This document shows, one piece after another, positions 31,181 through 38,764 of a stretch of 64,000 bases of DNA. The notes beneath the pieces were generated by a model. It worked only from the letters and a program-made list of their open reading frames with translations. It ran no database searches and was not told the origin of the DNA. The first letter of the stretch is position 1. Every line of letters begins with the position of its first letter. The position numbers and the translations under genes are program-made. Source of the stretch: Rhodobacteraceae bacterium WFHF2C18 (GTDB taxonomy: Bacteria; Pseudomonadota; Alphaproteobacteria; Rhodobacterales; Rhodobacteraceae); assembly GCA_002166865.1 (NCBI GenBank), contig NHTQ01000002.1:434001-498000 (forward strand). Direction: 5' to 3'.

Positions 31181-31281
31181 CGCAGACCCGCGGGTACTGG
31201 CCCGCGGACGGCTTCGAATACTGGAAAATCGACTGGTTTCTGCCTTGGATCCCCGGCCGGATCAATCGCCGACGGTCGTGA
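31177..31281 (+). CDS. Candidate 34-residue Trp-rich microprotein downstream of htpX
   Basis: An open frame starting with GTG in a GTGA overlap with the htpX stop codon, the arrangement of translationally coupled genes. It encodes 34 residues, with four tryptophans (positions 8, 16, 20 and 24), acidic residues in the first half and an arginine-rich end (RINRRRS). The composition differs from random GC-rich frames here, which are Arg/Ala/Pro-rich throughout. No known family recognised; membrane-surface binding is only a guess. Its end overlaps the end of an oppositely oriented small gene by 20 bp, so at least one of the two may not be real. Confidence 0.35.
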   Translation: MTQTRGYWPADGFEYWKIDWFLPWIPGRINRRRS

Positions 31282-31348
31282 GCAGCGCCGCCACCAGGCC
31301 GGCGACGGCGATCAACCCCACGACGATGACAGCGCTCGAAAGAGCCAT
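31262..31348 (-). CDS. Candidate 28-residue single-span membrane peptide
   Basis: A short gene encoding MALSSAVIVVGLIAVAGLVA plus eight residues (ending LTTVGD): one uninterrupted hydrophobic helix with short polar ends. An AAAAGGAT ribosome-binding site lies about eight bases before the ATG. It is 160 bp downstream of the XRE regulator stop on the same strand and convergent with htpX. Peptides of this form often regulate or stabilise larger membrane proteins, but no specific family is recognised. It is supported only by the start site and the strong membrane character. Confidence 0.45.
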   Translation of the reverse strand: MALSSAVIVVGLIAVAGLVAALLTTVGD

Positions 31349-31451
31349 AGCCGGATCCTTTTGCCACTGGCCCCGCGATATGCTGGGGAATCGCCGCGTC
31401 CGGCAACCCGGCCCGGAGACGTCGCGCGCGGGGTGTTGCGCCAATGCGATA

Positions 31452-31477
31452 CCGCGCGGCGACGGCCGGCCGCGCGG
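31452..31477 (-). terminator. GC hairpin after the XRE regulator gene
   Basis: A perfect 9-bp inverted repeat CCGCGCGGC / GCCGCGCGG with an eight-base loop, 32 bp beyond the stop of the XRE gene on the minus strand. No T-run follows, so it may be a weak terminator or an mRNA 3'-end stabiliser. The 328 bp between htpX and the XRE gene otherwise hold only the two small peptide candidates. Confidence 0.35.
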
Positions 31478-31508
31478 GGCCCTTTGCCGCGTCCTCGGCG
31501 GGCCCCGT

Positions 31509-32375
31509 TCAGCCTGTGCCGGCCCCTTCCCAGAGCCCTTGCAGATGATCGGCGAATTGCCGCGCGGTCACATGCGCCTCGCGCACCAGCATGTCGAAAT
31601 GGGTGGTCAGGGCCTGCACGCGTTCGGTATCGCGGAACGCCATGTAATTGCGCCCGATGTAGACCACCGCCAGTAGCGGGCCGAAGATCGTCACCGGCGC
31701 GGAAAAAAGTCGCCGCGCGTCGAACAGGTAGATCCGCATGCGCGGGTAGAGCTGTCCGGCGACCTCCAGAAGGTTCTCGACCTGCTCCCGCCGGACGGCA
31801 TGGGGCAGGTCGCGATAATAGCCGACCCCCTGCACGAAGCTTTCCAGTTCGAACAGCGGCAGGGCGATCTCGTAATCCGATTGAGTGCCGCGCATCCAGG
31901 CCAGCCGGTCCTGCGAGGCGCCGATCGCCTGGTCGGTGCTGCGGCCCAGGTGGGGTGCATACTCCCATTCCAGCATCGCCCGTGTCTTGAGCATGTCGGG
32001 CAGGCCGGCCGGCACGTGGCGGATCTTGTAGCCCGCCGCCTCCTTGTGCCAGGTGAAAATCTGCTCGTCGACGAGGGCGCGGGGCGCCTCGGTCAGGGAC
32101 ATGGTGTTGGCCAGGATGTCGGCCGCGGTTTCGGGCCGGTCGGTCAGCCCCAGAAGCCAGTCGGCCGAGATGCCCAGGGCGGCGGCGCATTCGCCGACCA
32201 CCTGGGCATTGGGAAGCCGCGCACCCGATCCCTTGAGCAATTGGGAAATCGTGGACCGGTCCACGCCGACGGACCGGGCCAGCGCGCTCTGGCTGGTGCC
32301 GCGGGTCCGCATCGCCTCGGCCAGGCGGGTGCGGAACAGGTCTGCGCGCAGGCGTTTGTCTGTTTTTTTCTGCAT
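31509..32375 (-). CDS. XRE family transcriptional regulator
   Basis: A 288-residue protein with an N-terminal Cro/CI-type helix-turn-helix (residues 20-75; TSQSALARSVGVDRSTISQL, then LGISADWLLGL) and a 200-residue C-terminal domain of unknown fold rich in aromatic residues. It is divergent from the DUF2061-desaturase pair across 110 bp containing an AT-rich core (32376-32420), which suggests it controls those lipid genes. The ATG at 32375 opens the helix-turn-helix directly. The effector is unknown; a fatty acid or acyl-CoA would fit the neighbours. Confidence 0.85.
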   Translation of the reverse strand: MQKKTDKRLRADLFRTRLAEAMRTRGTSQSALARSVGVDRSTISQLLKGSGARLPNAQVVGECAAALGISADWLLGLTDRPETAADILANTMSLTEAPRALVDEQIFTWHKEAAGYKIRHVPAGLPDMLKTRAMLEWEYAPHLGRSTDQAIGASQDRLAWMRGTQSDYEIALPLFELESFVQGVGYYRDLPHAVRREQVENLLEVAGQLYPRMRIYLFDARRLFSAPVTIFGPLLAVVYIGRNYMAFRDTERVQALTTHFDMLVREAHVTARQFADHLQGLWEGAGTG

Positions 32376-32485
32376 GTGTTGAAAAATATCACAGGTGCAG
32401 AAATTTGTTAACTATATTCGGAATGGCGACAGGACGCCGGGCGCAGATATCAAGTGCGCAATCAACAAGAAACGTGAGGTGACGA

Positions 32486-32692
32486 ATGGAAACGCAACGG
32501 CGCACGCTTGTGAAGGCTGTCCTGTGGAATGTTCTGGGACTTTTCACCATGAGCCTCGTGGGGCTCGTCACGACCGGATCAGCGGTGGTCGGCGGCACGA
32601 TCGCCCTGCTCAATACCGCCGTGGGGCTGTGCTGCTACTTCCTGTACGAAAGGATCTGGGCGCGGATCACCTGGGGACGCCGCCATGTCTGA
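32486..32692 (+). CDS. DUF2061 small membrane protein
   Basis: A 68-residue protein with two hydrophobic segments separated by a short glycine-rich turn, of the DUF2061 family (METQRRTLVKAVLWNVLG at the N-terminus and YFLYERIWARITWG near the end). It overlaps the desaturase gene by eight bases and has a GTGAGGTGA ribosome-binding region. Function unknown; co-transcription with a desaturase suggests a membrane-lipid role. Confidence 0.85.
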   Translation: METQRRTLVKAVLWNVLGLFTMSLVGLVTTGSAVVGGTIALLNTAVGLCCYFLYERIWARITWGRRHV

Positions 32693-33605
32693 GGCCCTGA
32701 AATCCCGCGCGGTTCTGGAGTGGCCCACCCTTGCGTTGCTGATCGCTTGTTACATGGGCTGGGCCCTGGCGACCACCTGGGCGGCGGCCTTCTGGCTGCC
32801 GCTGGGGATTGTGCTGGCAGCGATCTTCGTGGCGCTGCATTCGTCGCTGTGTCACGAGGCGCTGCATGGCCATCCCTTCCGGGACGATCGCCTGAACGAG
32901 GCGCTCGTCTTCCCCGCGCTGGCGCTTTTCATCCCCTACCGCCGCTTCCGCGACACGCACCTGGCGCATCACCGCGACGCGGTGCTGACCGACCCCTACG
33001 ACGACCCGGAGTCCAACTACATGGATCCCGAGGTCTGGGCGACCCTGCCACGCTGGGTGCAGAGGGTGCTGGCGTTCAACAACACCCTGCTGGGGCGGCT
33101 GCTGGTGGGCCCGCTGGTGGGGCAGGTTGCCTTTGTCCATTCCGACTGGAGGGCGATCCGCGCCGGCGACCGCGCGGTGCGCGATGCCTGGCTGTGGCAT
33201 GTGCCGGCTGTGGCACTGGTTCTGGCCTGGCTGGTCTGGGTGGCGGCGATGCCCCTCTGGGCCTATCTGATCGCCGCCTACGCGGGGCTGTCCATCCTGA
33301 AAATCCGCACCTTCCTTGAGCATCGCGCCCACGAGAAGGCACCCGGGCGCACGGTCATCATCGAGGATCGCGGGCCCTTGGCGCTGATCTTTCTCAACAA
33401 CAACCTGCACGTGGTCCACCACATGCATCCGCGCGTGCCCTGGTACCGTCTGCCCCGGCTCTACGCCGCGAATCGCGCGCGCTACCTCAGCCGCAACGGC
33501 GGCTATCTCTATCGCTCCTACGGGGAAATCTTCCGCAAGCATTTCTTTCGCGCGAAGGATCCGGTGCCGCATCCGATCTGGCCGGTGCCCAAGGACGGGG
33601 CCTGA
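32685..33605 (+). CDS. Fatty acid desaturase family protein
   Basis: A 306-residue membrane di-iron enzyme. The three histidine boxes are in order: HEALHGH (HxxxH) near residue 63, HLAHH (HxxHH) near 97 and HVVHHMH (HxxHH) near 245. Four or more hydrophobic segments surround them. Members introduce double bonds into acyl chains or hydroxylate carotenoids; the exact substrate is not visible. The start lies inside the end of the DUF2061 gene, so both come from one transcript opposite the XRE regulator. Confidence 0.9.
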   Translation: MSEALKSRAVLEWPTLALLIACYMGWALATTWAAAFWLPLGIVLAAIFVALHSSLCHEALHGHPFRDDRLNEALVFPALALFIPYRRFRDTHLAHHRDAVLTDPYDDPESNYMDPEVWATLPRWVQRVLAFNNTLLGRLLVGPLVGQVAFVHSDWRAIRAGDRAVRDAWLWHVPAVALVLAWLVWVAAMPLWAYLIAAYAGLSILKIRTFLEHRAHEKAPGRTVIIEDRGPLALIFLNNNLHVVHHMHPRVPWYRLPRLYAANRARYLSRNGGYLYRSYGEIFRKHFFRAKDPVPHPIWPVPKDGA

Positions 33606-33649
33606 GCCGGCCCCAGGCTGCGATGGATTGATCCCGCGGGCATCGGCAT

Positions 33650-33958
33650 TTGGCGCCCGTGACGATCTGTCTGGTTGGCCTGTACCTGTCGTACGCCGGG
33701 GCCGTACCGCCGGTCGCCGGCCCGGCCTTCCGGGCCTATGCGCTGTCCGGCAGCCTGTGCTGGTTCACGGCCTTCACGCTTCAGGCCGTGGCGCTCGTCC
33801 TTGCCGTGGGCCAGATCGAGGTGCCGTTCTCGTTGGCCGTCTCGGCGCTGGTCTTCCGTGAACGCATCGCGGCGCGCGGGGCAGGGGGGATCGCCCTGCT
33901 CACCGGCAGTATCCTGGCGCTCATTCCGCCCGGTCCGGCCGCGGCTGCCGGCCCTTGA
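33650..33958 (+). pseudogene. Truncated DMT/EamA transporter remnant
   Basis: An open frame of 102 residues whose residues 28-92 (AYALSGSLCWFTAFTLQAVA, then GQIEVPFSLAVSALVFRERI and GGIALLTGSILAL) resemble the C-terminal half of an EamA-family drug/metabolite transporter. Complete members have about 290-300 residues and ten helices; here only the last three or four remain. No ATG or ribosome-binding site is present (TTG or GTG only), and a stop codon lies 18 bp before the frame. The last 38 bp overlap the end of the convergent Nudix gene. Best read as a decaying remnant. Confidence 0.65.
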
Positions 33959-34628
33959 GCCGAAGGAAAAGGCTTTCCTCGTCGTCGTTCTTGAAAAACG
34001 GGACCGAGGCGGGCGGCGCCGGATCGTGGGCGCGGGCGGCGACCTCGGCCAGGACGACCTCGGTGATGAAGGGCAGGTCGAGGGCGCGCGCCCGGGCCAG
34101 GGGAACCCATTGAAGGTGCGACAGCTCCTCGCAGGCGTCGCTGAAATCATCCAGGTCGCCGGCAACGGCCCCGGCATCCACCAGGAAGAACCGCGCGTCG
34201 AAGCGGCGCGGGCGCCCCGGCGGCGTGATGGCGCGGAAGACGAACTGCAGGCCATGCGCGTCGGGCAGGTAGCCGCGCGCCGCAAAGCGCGTCCAATCGG
34301 CGGGCACCTCGGCAGGCCAGTCGCCCGGCGTGCCCAGGACGAGGCCCGTCTCCTCCCACAACTCGCGCACCGCGGCCGCGGCCAGCGCGTGCGAAAGATC
34401 GCCTTGCGCGTCTTCGCGCAGGCGCTCGGCGCAGAGGCCTGGCAGGGGGCGGCCAAGCGGCACGCGGGCGTCATCGGCATCAACCGCGCCGCCGGGGAAG
34501 ACGAATTTCGATGGCATGAAAGCGGCCGCACGCCCACGTTGGCCCATCAGGACCTGCGGCGCGCTCAGCCGGTCGCGCAGAACGATCACCGTGGCGGCGT
34601 CGCGGATCGCGGTCTTGTCGTCGTTCAT
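33921..34628 (-). CDS. Nudix family hydrolase
   Basis: A 235-residue cytoplasmic hydrolase of nucleoside-diphosphate-linked compounds. The Nudix box reads AAVRELWEETGLVLG (GxAxxRExxEExGx type, with the catalytic REx2EE intact). FVFPGGAVDADD precedes it, as in the CoA- or ADP-ribose-type branch. The substrate is not predictable with confidence. It lies 25 bp after the DUF983 gene on the same strand, probably in one transcript. Confidence 0.9.
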   Translation of the reverse strand: MNDDKTAIRDAATVIVLRDRLSAPQVLMGQRGRAAAFMPSKFVFPGGAVDADDARVPLGRPLPGLCAERLREDAQGDLSHALAAAAVRELWEETGLVLGTPGDWPAEVPADWTRFAARGYLPDAHGLQFVFRAITPPGRPRRFDARFFLVDAGAVAGDLDDFSDACEELSHLQWVPLARARALDLPFITEVVLAEVAARAHDPAPPASVPFFKNDDEESLFLRLKGRQPRPDRAE

Positions 34629-34653
34629 GAGGCCCTTTCCGGATGCGGGCCGA

Positions 34654-35043
34654 TCAGTCGCCCCCGCCGAACCCGTGCATCAGCCGGGCCCACTGGAAGG
34701 CCACGATCATCCCCTTCAGACGCGGCAGAAGGTAAAGCGAAAGGGTGACGCAGCCAACCGCGAAAATGGTGAAGAGAACCAGCGGCTCGGGCCGCCAGAC
34801 GACGAAGGACACGTGCAGAAGCGGCGCCATCAGGTGCCCCACGATCAGGATGGTCAGGTAGGCCGGCCCGTCGTCGGCGCGATGGTGCATCAATTCCTCG
34901 CGGCACACGGTGCAGGTATCGCGCACCTTGAGATAGCTTTTCAGCATGGGCCCGCTGCCGCAATTGGGGCACTTGCGGCTGAAGCCCTTGCGCAGGGCGG
35001 GCCACAGCGCGCGCTCCTGCGGGCTCGTCGTTTCGTCGCTCAT
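34654..35043 (-). CDS. DUF983 family protein
   Basis: A 129-residue protein starting MSDETTSPQERALWPALRKG. A zinc-ribbon-like pair, CPNC and CTVC (residues 25-28 and about 44-47), is followed by two hydrophobic segments and a short tail, the standard layout of DUF983. Start at 35043 chosen because the upstream in-frame residues are not conserved-looking. Function unknown in general; often found near cytochrome oxidase or Nudix genes in this group. Confidence 0.88.
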   Translation of the reverse strand: MSDETTSPQERALWPALRKGFSRKCPNCGSGPMLKSYLKVRDTCTVCREELMHHRADDGPAYLTILIVGHLMAPLLHVSFVVWRPEPLVLFTIFAVGCVTLSLYLLPRLKGMIVAFQWARLMHGFGGGD

Positions 35044-35251
35044 CACAGCCTCGTTGCTCGCACCCGCGGAAAGATGGGTTAGGATGGGTGAAAGATAAAG
35101 GCGGCACCGGCGCCTTGCGGCCGCGTGTCGCAAAGACCTGCCGAAAATTTCGCCGCCCCGGTGACGGAACGGGCGGGGGAGGACGTATCACGAAACGACG
35201 GTCGGACAAGCCGGCCGCGATGCGACAGAAACCAAGCCAAGGAGAAGACGG

Positions 35252-35770
35252 ATGCAGACGAAGATGGCGATCACCGGCCTCGCGCTGGCCCTGATGGCGG
35301 GGGGCGCCCCCCTTGCAATGGCATCGCAGCACGGGCAGGGGCAGCACGGGCAGGGCAAGATGCACGGCGGCCCGCATCACCGGTTCGAGCAGCTGGATGC
35401 CAATGACGACGGCCAGGTCACCCGCGAAGAGATGGAAACCCACATGCAGGCGCGCTTCGAAGGGGCGGACACCGATGGTGACGGGGTTCTGTCGAAATCT
35501 GAGATCGTGGCGCGCATGATGGCGCGCCGGGCCGCGCGGGTGGTTGCCCACGCCGATCACATGGTCGAGCGCCATGACGCGGACGGCGATGGCGCCCTGA
35601 GCATGGAAGAGCTGCGCGCGCGCCGCGACGGCCGGATGTTCGAGCGGGCGGACGCCGATGGCGACGGCGCCATTTCGGCCGAGGAGTTCCGGGCCATGCG
35701 CGAGAACCGGGCGGGCCGGCACGGCCACGGGCACGGACACGGCCAGGGAAAGCAGATGATGGACGAATGA
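35252..35770 (+). CDS. Secreted EF-hand protein with His-Gly tail
   Basis: A 172-residue exported protein with a signal peptide (residues 1-24) and four EF-hand loops of canonical form: 49-60 (DANDDGQVTREE), 73-84 (DTDGDGVLSKSE), 109-120 (DADGDGALSMEE) and 134-145 (DADGDGAISAEE). A His/Gly/Gln segment lies before the first loop, and the C-terminus has HGHGHGHG, a likely transition-metal-binding tail. The AAGGAGA ribosome-binding site supports the start. It lies 76 bp upstream of an ECF sigma gene and may be its companion; calcium or metal buffering in the periplasm is inferred. Confidence 0.85.
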   Translation: MQTKMAITGLALALMAGGAPLAMASQHGQGQHGQGKMHGGPHHRFEQLDANDDGQVTREEMETHMQARFEGADTDGDGVLSKSEIVARMMARRAARVVAHADHMVERHDADGDGALSMEELRARRDGRMFERADADGDGAISAEEFRAMRENRAGRHGHGHGHGQGKQMMDE

Positions 35771-35780
35771 CGCCCTGGCG

Positions 35781-35817
35781 GGCGGCCGCGGGAATGGCAC
35801 TGGTGCCCCGCGCCGCC
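35781..35817 (+). repeat. Bulged hairpin between EF-hand and sigma genes
   Basis: GGCGGCCGCGGG and CCCCGCGCCGCC pair around an inner GGCAC-TG-GTGCC stem, with small bulges. No T-run follows. It could attenuate read-through from the EF-hand gene into the sigma operon. Confidence 0.35.
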
Positions 35818-35846
35818 CCCGGGCCGCGTTTTCCGGGCTGCGGATC

Positions 35847-36425
35847 ATGGCGTTCGATGGCATGAGCGAAAGCTCCGACGAGATGTTGCTTCTGCGCTAT
35901 GCCGAAGGCGACCCGGCCGCGGCGCGGGCCCTGACCGAGCGGCTGACCCCGCGGGTCATGGCCCACGCCAGCCGGCTGTTGGGCGATGTCGCGGCGGCCG
36001 AGGACGTGACGCAGGAGGCGATGCTGCGGTTGTGGCGCCAGGCACCGCACTGGCGTGCGGGCGAGGCCCGCGTGAGCACATGGCTCTATCGCGTGGTGGC
36101 GAACCTCTGCACCGATCGGCTGCGGCGCGGTCGCGGCGTGGCGCTGGAGGCGGTGCCGGAGCCCGCCGATGGCGCGGCGCGGGCCGAAGAGATCCTGCAG
36201 GCGCAGGCACGGGCGCGGGCCTTGCAGGCGGCGTTGGACGATCTGCCAGCCCGGCAGCGGCAGGCCGTTGTCCTGCGCCACATCGAAGGACTGGCCAACC
36301 CCGAGATCGCCGAGATCATGGCGGTGAGCGTGGAGGCCGTCGAGAGCCTGACGGCGCGCGGGAAGCGTGCGCTGGCGGCGGCGCTGGCGGACCGGCGCGA
36401 AGAACTGGGATATGCCGATGACTGA
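35847..36425 (+). CDS. ECF-type RNA polymerase sigma factor
   Basis: A 192-residue sigma-70 family protein with only regions 2 and 4. Region 2 includes AAEDVTQEAMLRLWRQAP and TWLYRVVANLCTDRLRRGR; region 4 has LPARQRQAVVLRHIEGLANPEIAEIM followed by a helix-turn-helix. It directs core polymerase to stress promoters. Starts at 35847 and 35862 are both possible; neither has a strong ribosome-binding site. The next gene overlaps its end by eight bases and encodes a small membrane protein, in the position of an anti-sigma factor. Confidence 0.92.
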   Translation: MAFDGMSESSDEMLLLRYAEGDPAAARALTERLTPRVMAHASRLLGDVAAAEDVTQEAMLRLWRQAPHWRAGEARVSTWLYRVVANLCTDRLRRGRGVALEAVPEPADGAARAEEILQAQARARALQAALDDLPARQRQAVVLRHIEGLANPEIAEIMAVSVEAVESLTARGKRALAAALADRREELGYADD

Positions 36426-36780
36426 CCGAGACGACACGACAAGGGGGTTGGCCGCGCATTTCGATGCCGCCCGCCGGCATCCGGCCCGGCCCTCTGACGC
36501 GCTGATGGCGCGCGTTCTGGCCGATGCCTGCGCGGCGCAGCCGGCGACGCGCCCGTCGCGGCGCCCCGCGGCCTGGCCGGTGCAGTTGTTCCGCGCGCTC
36601 GGCGGCTGGCCGGCCGTGGCCGGATTGAGCGCGGCGACATTGGCAGGGATCTGGCTGGGGATCAGCCCGCCCGCGCCCCTGGCGGCGGTGGCGGCGCCGT
36701 TGCTGGGCGATCCCGGTGGCGTCTACCTGGTCGATCTGGCCCCCGGGGCGACCTTCGAACTGGCACAGGAGGGCAGGTGA
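36418..36780 (+). CDS. Single-span membrane protein, probable anti-sigma factor
   Basis: A 120-residue protein with a charged, cytoplasmic N-terminal 60 residues, one hydrophobic segment near 65-85 (GLSAATLAGIWLGI) and a short periplasmic tail. No standard anti-sigma zinc motif (HxxxCxxC) is present. The gene overlaps the sigma gene and its stop overlaps the start of the metal-sensor-like gene. By position and topology it resembles CnrY, the membrane anti-sigma factor of the Cupriavidus CnrYXH system; sequence similarity was not tested. Confidence 0.6.
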   Translation: MTDRDDTTRGLAAHFDAARRHPARPSDALMARVLADACAAQPATRPSRRPAAWPVQLFRALGGWPAVAGLSAATLAGIWLGISPPAPLAAVAAPLLGDPGGVYLVDLAPGATFELAQEGR

Positions 36781-37283
36781 TGGCCGAGAACGATCAAGCC
36801 GCCCCGGTGCGCATGAAGCCGTGGCTGAGGATCTTGCTGGCGGTGTCTCTGGCGTTGAACCTGATCGTGGTCGGGCTGGTGGGCGGCGCCCTGGTGATGC
36901 GCGAGCGCTGGCATGCGCACCACCCGCCGCAGGCCACCCGGATCATCGGCCCCCTGACCCGCGCGCTGGAGCCCGCGGACAAGCGCGCGATCGGCCGCGA
37001 GATTCGGGCGGCCTACCACGCGCGGTCGGACCGGGCCAGGCCGACGGCCGATCTGGAAGGGCTGTTGGCCGATTTGCGCCGTGACCCCTTCGAGGCGGAG
37101 GCGGTGGCCGCGCACCTTCGCATGCAGCGCGCGCGGCTTTCCGATCGGCTGGAACTGGGCCAGCGGCTTCTGCTGGAGCGGCTGGAACAGATGAGTGCCG
37201 CAGAGCGCGCGGCCTATGCCGACCGGGTGGCCGAAGCGGCCCGCGACGCGCGGTCCTGGCGGCGGCGTGCGGCGCCGGAGTGA
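36780..37283 (+). CDS. Periplasmic heavy-metal sensor-like protein (CnrX/ZraP type)
   Basis: A 167-residue protein anchored by one N-terminal membrane helix (residues 17-40), with an all-helical periplasmic domain. It begins with RERWHAHHPPQ, a His-rich potential metal site, and ends Arg-rich. Size, topology and helical Arg/Glu/Leu pattern match the periplasmic heavy-metal sensor family that includes CnrX and ZraP. The ATG overlaps the preceding stop (ATGA). Together with the sigma and membrane genes it forms a plausible transmembrane signalling trio; the ligand is unknown. Confidence 0.72.
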   Translation: MAENDQAAPVRMKPWLRILLAVSLALNLIVVGLVGGALVMRERWHAHHPPQATRIIGPLTRALEPADKRAIGREIRAAYHARSDRARPTADLEGLLADLRRDPFEAEAVAAHLRMQRARLSDRLELGQRLLLERLEQMSAAERAAYADRVAEAARDARSWRRRAAPE

Positions 37284-37286
37284 GGC

Positions 37287-38678
37287 TCAGGCCGCCGGCC
37301 GCGTTGCCAGCGTGACGGTGTTGCGCCCCCCGGCCTTTGCGCCGTAAAGCGCGCGGTCGGCCTGGTCGAGCAGGCCTTCGGGGGACGGCAGCGTGCCGCA
37401 GGTCGCCGGCCGGCTGAGCGTGACGCCGATCGAGACGGTGATCCGCAGTGGATCGCCCCCTTGCGCGAGGGCGAAGGGGCTATCCCTCACCGCGCGGCAG
37501 ATACGCGCCGCCGTGCTGCGCGCGGTGGCCCGCGTGGCGCCGGGCAGGGCGATCAGGAATTCCTCGCCGCCGATGCGCGCGATCAGGTCCGCCTCGCTCA
37601 ACGGCGCGCGCAACCGCGCGGCCACCTGTCGCAGAACCGCGTCCCCCGCGGCGTGGCCGTTGGCATCGTTCACCTTCTTGAAGTGGTCGAGATCCGCCAC
37701 CATCACCGCCAACGACCGGTCCGCGCGCGCGGCGGCGCGGATCATCCGCTCCAGCCGGGGCAGGGCGTAGCGGCGGTTGTGCAGCCCGGTCAGCGGGTCG
37801 GTGAGCGCGGCCTGCAGCCCGTCCTGCACGGTGTTGCGCAGGCGGTCGGCCTCGTGCTTTTCGGCCAGGAGGGTGGAGAGCCGCAGGCGCAACTCCTGCG
37901 GACAGGCCGGCGCCAGGACGACGCCGTCGGCGCCCATGTCCAGCGCGGTGGCGGCCAGGGCCGCGGTGCCCGCCTCCAGCAGGATCAGGATGGGACAGGC
38001 GCGCGTGCGCGGCGCGGCGCGCAGCTCGGCCATCAGGCGCAGGCCGGCCTCGGCCTCGGCCTCGGACAGGCGCAGCAGGAAGGCATCGGCCCGGGCGCGC
38101 CCGGCGGAGATCGCGGCGATGGCACGCTCGGGCGGCAGGATGGTGCAGGTATCGACCCCGGCGCGCATCAGATCGGCGCGCAGACGCAGCGCCCCGGGAC
38201 CGGCGGCGATGAGCCCGATCCGTTCGGCCGGATGGAAGGGCGGCGGCCCCTCGGCAAGTCCGAGCGCCGCGGTCGGGGCGGCGTTCGCGCGCAGGTCCTG
38301 CTGGGCATGATGGCGCCGCAGCAGGCTGCGCAGCCGTGCGAGAAGCAGGGAGTCCCCCGTGCGTCGGTCCATGATTTCGGTCGCGCCGGCCTCGAGGGCC
38401 GTGCGCCGCTGGGCGGGGGTATCCTGATGCGTCAGCATCAGGACCGGGATGTGTCGCGCGGTCGGCTGTGCCCGCAAGGCGCGCAGGAAAGCGGTGGTGT
38501 CCATGTCCGGCAAGCGGCTGGAGGCCAGGATCAGGTCGGGCCGGGTGGACGCCACGCAGGCCAGCGCCGCACACCCCGATGCCGCCTGGCCGACGGCGTA
38601 GGAGGCCTCGGTGAGCTTGGCCTTAAACACGATACGGTTCGTGGCCACGTCATCGACGATGAGAACCTTCCCTGTCAT
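37287..38678 (-). CDS. PleD-like receiver-receiver-GGEEF protein, degenerate receiver
   Basis: A 463-residue cytoplasmic protein with the PleD layout: receiver 1 (residues 1-120), a receiver-like adaptor (150-275) and a GGEEF diguanylate cyclase domain (290-455, GGEEF at 370-374). Cyclase residues look intact (DLDHFKKVND, RIGGEEF), so cyclic-di-GMP synthesis is plausible. Two control sites are lost: the phosphoacceptor aspartate of receiver 1 is Ser53 (ILASSRLP instead of ILLDVMMP), and the RxxD product-inhibition site reads SEAD (361-364). The ATG at 38678 begins MTGKVLIVDD, matching receiver domains; a longer start is unlikely. Confidence 0.88.
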   Translation of the reverse strand: MTGKVLIVDDVATNRIVFKAKLTEASYAVGQAASGCAALACVASTRPDLILASSRLPDMDTTAFLRALRAQPTARHIPVLMLTHQDTPAQRRTALEAGATEIMDRRTGDSLLLARLRSLLRRHHAQQDLRANAAPTAALGLAEGPPPFHPAERIGLIAAGPGALRLRADLMRAGVDTCTILPPERAIAAISAGRARADAFLLRLSEAEAEAGLRLMAELRAAPRTRACPILILLEAGTAALAATALDMGADGVVLAPACPQELRLRLSTLLAEKHEADRLRNTVQDGLQAALTDPLTGLHNRRYALPRLERMIRAAARADRSLAVMVADLDHFKKVNDANGHAAGDAVLRQVAARLRAPLSEADLIARIGGEEFLIALPGATRATARSTAARICRAVRDSPFALAQGGDPLRITVSIGVTLSRPATCGTLPSPEGLLDQADRALYGAKAGGRNTVTLATRPAA

Positions 38679-38764
38679 CGCCCTCAGCCTTTCCGACTTG
38701 CCCTTTTCCCGGTCTTGACTATCCATGAGTCTGGTTAAGAAAACCTTTCCGGGAGTTAACCAAA

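Noticed and set aside
35166..35190. GGAAC followed 13 bp later by CGT upstream of the EF-hand gene, as a possible ECF promoter
   Set aside because: The spacing is too short for the usual 15-17 bp of ECF promoters.
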